Position numbers and translations under genes: made by a program. The notes under the pieces are model-generated. The model worked only from the letters and a program-made list of their open reading frames with translations, did no database searches and was not told the DNA's origin. From Kipferlia bialata (Eukaryota > Fornicata): a DNA stretch of 22,939 nt. Positions 1 to 8,254 of this stretch are shown here, piece after piece; position 1 is the stretch's first letter, and each line of letters starts with the position of its first letter. The DNA lies in contig BDIP01000271.1 of assembly GCA_003568945.1 (NCBI GenBank), positions 1-22,939 on the forward strand. The letters run 5' to 3'.

Positions 1-54
<54 letters not shown>
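1..54. repeat. (CT)n followed by (AT)n microsatellite
   Basis: A pure CT dinucleotide run at 1-24 passes directly into an AT run to about 54. It lies in an intron of the gene that starts outside the window, just before the acceptor at 74-75. Confidence 0.95.
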
Positions 55-56
<2 letters not shown>

Positions 57-75
57 ATGTATATCTAATATTCAG

Positions 76-600
76 GTCCCCACTACTCCAGGTGCCCCTG
101 GTGCATCCAGTACATCCATATCTGGACTGGACAGAGGGAAGGTAGGGTATATGTGTATATATAGACATGTATATAGACATGTATATGCATATGTAATATA
201 GTACTGGTATATGCATGTATTTCATATGACTCTGGTGCCTCTAGCTCATCCATATCGGGAGTGGACAGGGGGAAGGTAGGGTATATGTATAGACATATAT
301 ATAGTATAGTAGTGGTACATATGCATGTACTATATGTGACTCTGGTGCCTCCAGCACATCCATATCGGGAGTGGACAGGGGGAAGGTAGGGTATATCATC
401 ATGCATATATATGTGTATATGATATAGTAGTGGTATATGCATGTTCTTTTATGACTCTGGTGCCTCTAGCACATCCATATCTGGACTCGAGAGGGGGAAG
501 GTATTGTTTATGTATTGATATCAATATTGATTCCAGGTTGTTGTCCACACCCCTGAGCGCCTCAGGAACAGAGAGAGGGTGAGTAGTCCAGCACATCCAT
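76..600 (+). repeat. Tandem exon-edge repeat: four copies of a 31-nt exon end with donor site, plus a fragment
   Basis: The last 31 nt of the 76-141 exon recur at 245-275, 355-385 and 470-500, starting points 134, 110 and 115 nt apart. A 9-nt fragment recurs at 592-600. Each full copy follows a CAG/TAG acceptor-like site (tggtgcmtcyag) and is followed by GTAGGG or GTATTG as donor. Copies 2-4 also share intron sequence (atagtagtggtatatgcatg). The copies differ by several substitutions, so this is not a simple assembly stutter. Because 31 is not a multiple of three, no single extra copy can be added without changing the frame. Confidence 0.85.
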
Positions 601-3127
601 CTCTCTCTCTCTCTCTCCCTCCCTCTCTCTCTCTCTCTCTATATCTATATGTGTATGTATGTATGTATGTACATATGTATCTTACCTTCAGGTGAGGCAG
701 AGGGGCAAGGAGGACGGGTTTGTGAGGCAGACTGTCATCAGAGACCTCAACATACCACTCCCTAAAAGGGACACGACTGGGGTATGTATGGTATATACTC
801 ATTCACTGATATGTATATATGTATACGTATTCCTATCACTCACTCTCAGGGCAAGAAGAATGGTATTTATATATACATATATATATATGTACGTATGTAT
901 GGAGAGTACTCACTCTATATATGATTTTATGTATATATGTATCTGTCACTCACTCTCAGGGCAAGAAGAGACGTTCATCTTCTACTGGCAAGGGGTCCCT
1001 CCGTGACGCCAGGTAATACTAACACTTCTTTTGTAATTTCGTTGCTTCTCCCCATTGGAACCAGCCAGTTATTAATATATTATATATATTTATTTTATAT
1101 TATATATATTTATTGTATTTATGAGTCTAACTCATCTTCTGACCGATCTGACTAATCCTGCTATATTCAATATTGTAATGAATTTGTGTCGAATTTTGTA
1201 TTCTTACTCACTGTTCCTTTCTCACCCCAGGGAACCACCCACCCCCGCTCACCCTGCGTCCCAAGAGAGACAGACAGAGAGGGAGAGGGAGGAGGAGAGA
1301 GAGGAGGAGAGAGTGGTGTATACTGGAAAGGTTGATAGCAGCTCAGGGGGGGGATCTGTAGAAACTGCAGAGAGGCCTAAGCGTCAGATGTCTGCTAAGT
1401 CTATAGGGAGGGAGAGAGAGAACCCTCCACGCAGTATGGCCGTGTCGCGGGAGGGGGTTAGGGAGAGGAGGAGGGAGAGAGGGGAGTACAGTGATGATGA
1501 GATTGATGTGCCACCCCCTGAGCTCATGGCACTCTGCGACATGGAGATATACACACCTAGGTACGTGTAATATATTGCATTACCATATTAGTTAGTCTCT
1601 GACTAAACTTCACTCTTAGTACTGCTCTCTCCATTTCTCTCTGTGTGTATATCCGAATATTTTCACCTTAGTACTGCACCCGGGACCCCCCAGACACCCC
1701 CACTCAGACATATCCTCTCTCTCTCTCTCTCTCTTTACCTCTCTCGTTTTGACTGAATGTGTACTTTTATATATATATATATGCTCACCTCAGTACTGCA
1801 CCTGAGACCCCCCAGACCCCTCCACGTGCAGTTAGGCGCAAGGGAGGAGCCAAGTCTGGAAGAGGGGAGAGAGAGAGAGAGAGAGGCAAGGTGAAGCCAA
1901 GGCGAGGGGAGAGTGAGAGACAGCCCATGACTCACCGCCCGAGACAACGGTCCTCTGAAGTCAACAGGTCTTCTGAGGTCAAGAAGCCTCGCAGACACTC
2001 TCTGCTGCCCCACCAGGCTGTTGTGGGGGATAGCCTAGAGAGGAAGAAGGCTAAGGGGCCAACACCTATCCCCACAGGTATTACTATTGTCTTCAGTATC
2101 GTACAATCTATAAGACATTGCTATTGTACTGACTATTTCAGTATTCTCCCTCTCCCTTCCCTTCCTGACTAACTCTTACTCACTTATCCTATGCGTATCA
2201 ATTATGTATATAGTTGCTTCATTAAAACTGAAGGTGTTTGTATAGACTGGTAGTATAAGACCTTATCCCAGGTTGTGACTGTCCGTCCTCCTATGCCATG
2301 CATCTGTTAATATATATAGTTGGTATACATATATAGTTGGTATACAATTATTGTATTTACTGATAGAGGTACTTAGATGATACATATATGATCTTATCTT
2401 ATTCTAGGTCGTGACTCTCCGTCCTCCTATGCCATGCGTGGCCATGTGTACAAGGGAGGGGACGAGGCTGTAGGTAGAACTATATGTTAGTGTATAAAGT
2501 ATGTATACTAGTGATATATACTATGTGTGTAGACTCATTTACATACTACGTGGCCATATGTACAAGGGAGGGGACGAGGCTGTAGGTATGGACATATTAG
2601 AGTGTAAATGCATGTGTACCCGTATGTATATAGGTGAGTATATAAGCGTGGCCATGTGTACAAGGGAGTGGACGAGGCTGTAGGTGTGTATGTGTATATT
2701 GATATTCATACAGTATATGTACTCTCACGTCTCTTCCAATATTCCATATATATCTCTCTTATCGTTTATATAATGAGTCTGACCTCTAGGCGTGCAGCGG
2801 GTTGTCTCCTCCTCCCAGTTGGCGCAACTTCAGCGAGATAAGGAGAGGGAGAGGGAGAGAGAGAGAGAGAGGAGCAGAGGGGGTGTGCAGCCTGTGAGCC
2901 TTGGCGATGGACTTCCGACGATGCCAGAGAGAGAGAGAAGGAGGGAGAGAGAGAGTATGCAGAGGACGGAGGCCTCACAGGGTGGCTACGACTCTAGGGA
3001 GTCTTCTTCGGTTGTGGTTAACACTCAACCATCTGAGAGAGAGAGAGCAGGAGAGAGAGATGAGTATGGCTATGAGGAGCCAGAGTGTCTCTTACCTGAT
3101 GACTCAGATTCAGAGTCCAGCGATTGA
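76..3127 (+). CDS. Arg/Glu-rich disordered protein of unknown function (5' end outside window)
   Basis: Not recognised. Exons fitted by GT/AG and phase: 76-141, 537-578, 692-781, 960-1012, 1231-1560, 1794-2077, 2408-2473, 2790-3127. The chain stays open for about 420 codons to TGA at 3125-3127. The protein lacks any visible fold: it is rich in Arg, Glu, Ser and Pro, has RERE runs encoded by GA-dinucleotide tracts (near 1265-1315, 1868-1885, 2840-2872), Ser/Pro stretches, and an acidic tail ending DSDSESSD. The most protein-like segment is the 692-781 exon (QTVIRDLNIPLPKRD). All seven introns are long for this window (113-395 nt) or carry partial copies of neighbouring exon edges. No signal peptide or membrane segment is seen, and a nuclear or cytoskeletal scaffold would be a guess. 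The exon chain is well supported by phase. The first exon is less certain because three near-copies of its 3' end follow it and could be alternatives. Confidence 0.72.
601..650. repeat. (CT)n microsatellite in intron
   Basis: An interrupted CT run ends in a short AT-rich stretch. It immediately truncates the fifth copy of the upstream exon-edge repeat (cacatccat at 592-600). Confidence 0.9.
836..969 (+). repeat. Duplicated acceptor site and exon start
   Basis: The 24-nt block tcactcactctcagggcaag + aaga occurs at 836-859 and again at 946-969, 110 nt apart. It comprises the polypyrimidine/branch region, the AG and the first 10 nt of the 960-1012 exon. Only the second copy leads into a long open exon. 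The first is followed after a few bases by AT-rich sequence. Confidence 0.85.
1618..1824 (+). repeat. Acceptor site and exon start echoed twice upstream
   Basis: The true exon starts at 1794 with tactgcacctgagacccccc after ctcacctcag. A 31-nt near-copy lies at 1672-1702 after ttcaccttag. A shorter copy (tactgctc) lies at 1620 after cactcttag. The spacings are 122 and 52 nt. The echo at 1672 matches the exon at all but a few positions, then diverges into a CT run. Confidence 0.8.
2271..2437 (+). repeat. Exon start echoed 136 nt upstream
   Basis: The block at 2407-2437 (ggtcgtgactctccgtcctc and the next 11 nt) is the start of the 2408-2473 exon. It has a copy at 2271-2301 with two substitutions, also preceded by an AG. 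The upstream copy runs into TAA within a few codons in the gene frame, so the downstream copy is taken as the exon. A second small repeat, tagttggtatacatata, lies between them. Confidence 0.85.
2437..2683 (+). repeat. Exon 3' end and donor present three times
   Basis: The last 37 nt of the 2408-2473 exon (starting cgtggccatgtgtacaaggg, ending gaggctgtag) recur at 2549-2585 and 2647-2683 with one change each. All three are followed by GT (gtagaa, gtatgg, gtgtgt), and the following intron sequence is also similar. The second copy has no nearby AG. The third follows AAG at 2644-2646 and could be a cassette, but its 37 nt would shift the frame. Confidence 0.85.
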
Positions 3128-3188
3128 ACTCTGTTTTAACTCTGTTTCACATTGTTTTGACTCAGAGTCCAGTGATTGAACACTGTCT
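3108..3188 (+). repeat. 52-bp tandem duplication covering the stop codon
   Basis: The last codons and the TGA (cagagtccagcgattgaac) are repeated downstream as cagagtccagtgattgaac, offset by 52 nt. The second copy lies in the 3' untranslated region and includes its own tga in the same relative place. Confidence 0.8.
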
Positions 3189-3738
3189 TTGACCTGGTTA
3201 AGACAGTCTGTGATTGATTCTACTTCGTAGCTAGGTGATTTCCCGTATATATGCTGTGAGCATTTCGACAGCATTTCATTATTGTAGCTACATTGTCATC
3301 CAGAGGCTTGGGATTGGCTGAAAGAGTAAATCACGCTTTATCCTTAGGTGCATGTGCTCTATATAGGAGCCTACTTCTAGTACAGGGTATCCTTAGCCAC
3401 ACCCACTTCGAAAGACAGTCTAATTATGACTCTAAGTATGCGCAGTAACACTGCCATCTGAAAAACACACTCACAACCAGCGAGAAACTCCCTTGACAAA
3501 GAAACTAAGATACACCATTTATGCACATTAGTCACCACATTGAGGCGATATTACTCACACAGCCACCCATAAATAAAATCTGGCACCGGTAGAGGGCGAA
3601 GATAGACATCTTGCAGGATACATGCAACACATGTACCAGTACACAAGACCCTGAGACTCTCTGGTGCTCTGTTAATCCACAACATACACCTACAGCACTC
3701 GCAGTACCTATATAGCCAATACAAGGCTATTGGATAAT
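3128..3738. other. Convergent intergenic region
   Basis: This spacer lies between the stop codons of two convergent genes. Apart from the duplicated stop-codon segment at its left edge, no gene, RNA or repeat was recognised. An AGTAAA at 3325-3330 resembles the AGTRAA poly(A) signal described for Giardia, but a single hexamer is weak evidence. Confidence 0.5.
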
Positions 3739-4527
3739 CTACTGCTCACTGTACATGGCCACAAGAGCGGCACCAATAGCCTAAGGGGTGAGAAAAGGAA
3801 AATAACTACAAGGGGAATCGAACCCAGAGACATGAGAGAATGAGACTGTTACCTGGCTAAGCTCTCCGAGAGTGGCTGGCACAATCTCCATGCACTCCCT
3901 CTGCTTGGGGAAGAGGTAGGGCTCGGCAGCGGCCTTGATGTTGTCGAGGTACCTGGCACGGAACTCATCGCTGGTATCAGTAAAAAACCTAGAGGACCTG
4001 GGTTCGACTCCCACTCGATGCAGTTACTCTCTTACCTGGTGCTCTCGGGGTCCATGAGTCCTCCTCCCAGGACAAAGTATGCGGGGTCAAGGGCCATGGC
4101 AAGGTTGGCAACGTGCACACCAAGGGCCTTGGCCTGGTATAAGGGGCTAGATAGAGAGAGAGAGATTGGTTGGCAACGTGCACCCAAAGGTACCTTACTC
4201 TGACGCCGTATAAGGGGCTAAAGAGAGAGAGAGAGAGAGAGAATTACCTGGAGGTCGAAGATCTCGGTGGCCATGGCATCACCCTTCTGGGCCAGGCCCC
4301 TAAGGGAGAAGGCCTGCTCCTAAGGGGTGAGAGGTGTGGGTTCGATTCCGTTAACTAACACATAGAACTGAACATATGCATGCTACCTGAGGAGGAAGGA
4401 AGTGATTATACTCACTTTATAGTACTATATAATACAATGTGTATGTACCTTGGGGGGGAGGGTGCTGTTGTTGAGGGGGTGGTCTGGGTACTTGGGCAGC
4501 AGGTGCTGGATGTACTGGGGGAGGCCA
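3739..4527 (-). CDS. ROK-family glucokinase, C-terminal part only
   Basis: Phosphorylates glucose to glucose-6-phosphate at the start of cytosolic glycolysis. Exons in reading order: 4449-4527, 4248-4319, 4036-4133, 3853-3970, 3739-3780. Phases join cleanly to TAG at 3739-3741, giving about 135 residues. The ROK signature region reads ALGVHVANLAMALDPAYFVL followed by GGGLMDPES, then PYLFPKQR, PATLGELSQ and AIGAALVA. This resembles the Giardia/Trichomonas glucokinases as I recall them. The N-terminal half, with the ATP-binding DxGGT motif and catalytic Asp, is missing: upstream lies a GA tract and then the opposite-strand acetyltransferase. About 200 residues appear lost. The introns hold three tRNA T-arm-like motifs and one echoed exon edge. 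The identity is firm. Whether this is a pseudogene, a real truncation or an assembly fault cannot be decided here. Confidence 0.85.
4103..4190 (-). repeat. Echo of a glucokinase exon start inside the preceding intron
   Basis: The block at 4103-4125 (ggttggcaacgtgcacacca + agg on the plus strand) lies near the 5' edge of the 4036-4133 exon. A near-copy lies at 4168-4190, 65 nt away in the intron. The intron end is copied too: tataaggggcta occurs near both acceptor regions (about 4138 and 4210). Confidence 0.8.
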
Positions 4528-4535
4528 CTGAGGGT

Positions 4536-4536
<1 letters not shown>

Positions 4537-4578
<42 letters not shown>
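4537..4578. repeat. (AG)n microsatellite
   Basis: An uninterrupted AG run of about 21 units directly precedes, on the minus strand, the acceptor of the first visible glucokinase exon. Confidence 0.95.
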
Positions 4579-4582
<4 letters not shown>

Positions 4583-4626
4583 TGGGTGAGCTGGGTGCGG
4601 TTTGTTGCTCTCGTAGATGGGAATTA

Positions 4627-4653
4627 CCCCCCCCCCCCCATCTCTCTCTCTCT
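4627..4653. repeat. Poly-C tract joined to (TC)n
   Basis: Thirteen C residues, one A, then a TC run. Together with the AG run at 4537-4578 it brackets the junction where two divergent genes both lose their 5' ends. Confidence 0.95.
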
Positions 4654-4676
4654 TAACGGCCAAGCTGACTATCTAG

Positions 4677-5254
4677 CTGTGCTGGGCGTATAATCAACTC
4701 TCACCTGGGGACACAGAGGGACGTCAGACACTGATGCGTGATATCATGCCTAATGCCAAGGGGACGCCGCATGTAGAGACCACCTTTCAGTGTGACTTCG
4801 GATACAACATTCACTGTGGGGAGAGGTTCTACTGCAACCACAACTGTGTGATACTCGACACGGGGAGAGTGGATATAGGTGACGATGTGATGCTGGCTCC
4901 GTCTGTGCAGATATCATGTGCGTACCATCCCCTTGACGCACCGACGCGGGTGTCAGGTGGGTGGCATTCATTCTTGTATATATATAAACTCTAAGACATT
5001 ATAGTTCTGTCAGAGAACCAGACGGACCAACCAAGTACCCCCATCCTGACTCCCTAGGTCTGGAGCTGTCTAAGCCTGTGACCATAGGCAACAGGGTCTG
5101 GCTAGGTATGGGGGCACAGATACTGCCAGGTGTCACCATAGGGGATGACTGCGTGGTGGGTGCTGGGTCAGTGGTCACTAGGGACATACCCCCTGGGTGT
5201 GTGGTGGCTGGGGTACCCGCCAGGGTCATCAGGCACGTGGGGGACGAGGAATAG
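4677..5254 (+). CDS. Maltose/galactoside O-acetyltransferase (left-handed beta-helix), N-terminus missing
   Basis: Transfers acetyl from acetyl-CoA to a sugar hydroxyl. Exons 4677-4956 and 5058-5254 join in phase 1 to TAG at 5252-5254, giving 158 residues. The match to the bacterial Maa/LacA family runs throughout: [19 protein letters not shown] (end of the Mac domain), [25 protein letters not shown], the catalytic-His region YHPLD, then hexapeptide repeats ([20 protein letters not shown]) and [13 protein letters not shown]. The family usually has about 25-30 more residues at the N-terminus. The frame opens at 4677 after a CTATCTAG acceptor and no initiating exon is visible upstream. ATG at 4734 would remove part of the Mac domain and is a poor start. 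A bacterial origin by old transfer is plausible for the family, but the intron shows it is well settled in this genome. Confidence 0.85.
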
Positions 5255-5586
5255 GGTGGGAGGTCAGAGGTTGTCACAGACAGTGAATGAGGCTGGTATC
5301 AAGACTGCACCCTATGGATATATGAGACAGAGGCTCCTGCCTCTCAGTATTCGTCAAAAGGTGCAGGTGACTTGCTAGCTTGTCACAATACCAAGTGAGT
5401 TAGGCATCAATACAACACACACGATCCATTGAACACCGACACATCCATCCCTCGGATACTAGTGTAACCACTAGTGCACGGAAGGATTATAGACACAAAT
5501 AGTAGAAACAATGCTACTAGGCTAGAAACTACCGGGACACACACGAAATCCAGAGCCATTATACACTACACACACACCCTCTCCCC
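5255..5586. other. Convergent intergenic region
   Basis: This lies between the acetyltransferase stop and the arrestin-gene stop on the opposite strand. It holds a small inverted repeat (actagtgtaaccactagtg, near 5459-5477). I see no gene or RNA. Confidence 0.5.
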
Positions 5587-8113
5587 CTACATCTGGCCTG
5601 CCCTGGCCACTGCGTCGTGGAAGGTGGCCTCTGCACCCCATGCATCCTTACTATCACTGGGGAGGGAGAGGGGAGGGGACCCGTCCTCCACACCCTGGGA
5701 CACCAAGTACTGGGAGAAGGAGAGGGGCAGGAAGAGCTTGGGGTCCACCTTGTTCTGGGGTCAGTGATGGACAGGGGTAGGAGGTGTATTGGGGATCTAG
5801 AGGCACCTACAATCACAACACCAATTGATGTCATAAATCACACAACACCCCCCCACCTTGATCTTGACGCTGAACCTGATGCGCCAGTCCACCCACAGGT
5901 GGTCGGAGACAGCACCTGGGAGTGAGGGCAGAGAGGTTACACGAATCCATGGTATAAATACACATATACACTAATATAGATATGCCCCACCTGGTGTCTT
6001 GAACGTGGACAGCTCTGGCTTGGAGCAGTCGTTGCTAGGGGCACAGGGCCAGAACATGAGGCGTTGCATGGGGGAGAGGGACGGGATGGCGTATGTGCGG
6101 ATTGTCTTTGTGTCCTGGACTATATCGTGTGCCTCTGAGGCGTCCTGTCTCTTGGCTAGGTCCTTCCTGTCGGTCTCATCGGCCTGATGGGTGGGGTGGA
6201 GGGGGGAGAGAGAGAGGTGGTCACTGCCGACCTTGACATCTGCTCTGCGTAGTGATATATATATCATATATATATATACCATATATATATATATATATAT
6301 ACCTTCACGTCTGCTCTGCGTTGCTGGGGTGATGCGTCGTAGGGGTGGGCAGGGGTGGATGGATCATGCCCTGTCAGTGCCCCTAGACCCTTCTCTGGCG
6401 ACATCCAGTCTGGGACACATGCATCATTGCCAGGGAGGAGGTATGGCACTAACTCTGGCAGAGACAGGGTGACGGCACCCTCTGAAGTGTCAGATACACA
6501 CATATATTCACAGAGCGTATATACCCCCTACCTGCGTGCGATGCCGGGGGCACCAGCACTGTCTGGGACACTCTGCACAGTCTCATGCGTGTCCAGGCAC
6601 TGTCTGCTACCAGTGCCTTGATGGTACCCGTCCTGCTACGTCTATACACCATTCTCTCCAGGCAGCACCTGACAGCCTCCACTGGCTGCTGAGAGGCATT
6701 GAACACACAGTACCTGAAGGGTCAAACATTCCAATGATGATTATACTATAATATATACTACAAGTACCTGATCTCTATGGGCTCTGTGGGGTGGAACAGG
6801 CCCTTGGACAGCATGGCCTGAAGGGTCACCTCCCCACTCCCCATGAACCTGACGCTGAGCAAGATATACAGACAGAGACATACGGACACTGATACCTCAC
6901 ACTGAGCTCCCTAGCCAGGGGACCTGTCTCCTCAGGGGTGGGGGGCCTGGGTGTCTGGAGTATACAGAAGTCCCTCTCTACACTCATGCGGGGACAGGGG
7001 CAGGAGTCGAGGTCCAGCACCAGGATCTACACATCAGTAGATACAATAACAGAGAAGAAGGTGTGATAGTCGGCATATGCATGTATCTCTGGTACCCCTA
7101 CCTGCACACTGTATATGACGCCGTTCCCTCTGAAGGGGGTGATGCAGCTAGGGGGCAGGGGGGTGCACCCAGCCTCGCCGAATCCTCTGGAGTTAGATGA
7201 CAGGATGATTGGCCAAAGCATCGCGTAGTAATTGTTACACTGAAAACATGTATTCTCCTATATCCCCACCTCAGTCTGGTGTATCCAAGTGGGTTCCCCT
7301 TCTCCATCTCCTCCTGTAGGGGCTGGGTACGCATGGGGAGGGCGTATTCAAACTCCCAGATGTACTCACCAACTGGGTATAAGTAGAGACAGAAGGATGT
7401 GGCAGACACACAGCACAACAACTGCAATGATTCCACAATAGGCACTGGACACGCACCCGGTATAGCGCTGGCCCCCTCGGCAAGGGGCACCACTCTGCTG
7501 ACCACATCTTCGTTACACTGCAGCATGTTGAATCTCATGTTGTACTCTAGATCACGGAAGGTGTCAACCAGAGGCTCCTCCACATTGGTGGGGCCAACAA
7601 ACGGTAGGCCGGACGGGAAATGGCTTTCAACCCTGTATTGAGAGAGCTGTCATGGTACTTGATAATACATGTGTCACTGAGACTATATACGACTACCACC
7701 AGAATAGAAACAGGAATGAGGGGATACATATACACATCGTGAAGGCTCTGGAACTATACCTCCCAAATACCCTGAAGAACAGATTGGTCAGCTGCACTGG
7801 CTGTCCGGCATGGAGCAGGACCTGACGTCAGAGGAAGGGAAGCCACCCATAGAGAGAAGACACCTTAGGATAATAGACGGTACTAGTAGACTGGTACCTG
7901 GCACTTCAGAGTATCACCAGGGTACAGCTTCTCCTGGTCAAACTGAATATGGAACCTAGAATGAGGGGGGCTGCCTTCGTATGATTGTGTTGGTACTTGA
8001 GAGTGACAAATAGGCTATGGACCCATCACTCACCACGAAACCTTGGGGGCGTCTTGTATCTTGTGTAGGATCCCTGCCCCAAACAGCTCCTCGACACGGG
8101 CATAGTCAGCCAT
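5587..8113 (-). CDS. Arrestin-domain protein (alpha-arrestin-like)
   Basis: Likely a cytosolic adaptor in membrane-protein trafficking (family role; cargo unknown). Thirteen exons in reading order: 8034-8113, 7898-7955, 7760-7821, 7457-7632, 7270-7372, 7102-7186, 6896-7026, 6768-6854, 6532-6713, 6303-6481, 5991-6183, 5857-5915, 5587-5754. All phases agree, giving 520 residues. The N-domain (about 27-230) opens FHIQFDQEKLYPGDTLKCQ and has the hallmark IPVGEYIWEFEYALP and LPPSCITPFRGNGVIYSVQ. The C-domain (about 233-465) starts GEVTLQAMLSKGLFHPTEPI, EIRYCVFNASQQPVEAV, and closes with HLWVDWRIRFSVKIK. A charged linker (about residues 360-410) splits the C-domain. No PPxY motif is visible, unlike many alpha-arrestins. 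RGP1-type and Vps26-type arrestin folds are alternatives. The start is the first ATG of an exon opening MADYARVEELFG. The intron at 6184-6302 carries an echo of the 6303-6481 exon end. Confidence 0.8.
6232..6327 (-). repeat. Echo of an arrestin-gene exon end in the following intron
   Basis: On the plus strand the donor edge of the 6303-6481 exon reads cttcacgtctgctctgcgtt. A near-copy, cttgacatctgctctgcgta, lies at 6232-6251, 71 nt further into the intron. Both are preceded on the plus strand by AC, so each is a potential GT donor in the gene direction. An AT microsatellite (about 6253-6302) lies between them. Confidence 0.8.
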
Positions 8114-8254
8114 CAGGTGTTGCTGAGGCTGAGACAAGAGTCTTAAAGAGAGGGTCCTAACAGAGTGTGACCTGATCTACACCCCCTTGACCTTGGCAAA
8201 AACCGAGCCAGCTTCAGTCACACGGAAAGCACCCTTCTACCCCCACCCAGCAAC
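8114..8254. promoter_or_regulatory. Short divergent spacer between arrestin and proteasome genes
   Basis: Only 141 bp separate the two start codons on opposite strands, so both promoters must lie here or within the genes. I see no TATA-like or other recognisable element. Its role as a bidirectional promoter is inferred only from position. Confidence 0.35.

Noticed and set aside
111-600. Regularly spaced 31-nt repeats that look like a CRISPR array
   Set aside because: The repeats are flanked by AG and GT splice signals, the spacers themselves are related to each other and AT-rich, and the setting is an intron of a eukaryotic gene.
3811-4350. Complete tRNA genes around the B-box-like motifs
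   Set aside because: No cloverleaf with acceptor, D and anticodon arms could be drawn around any of the three motifs; only the T-arm-like part is present.
7187-7269. A 30-nt intron ending at ttttcag in the arrestin gene
   Set aside because: It is too short for this genome and leaves the wrong phase. The 83-nt intron ending at ctaactccag fits both phase and domain alignment.
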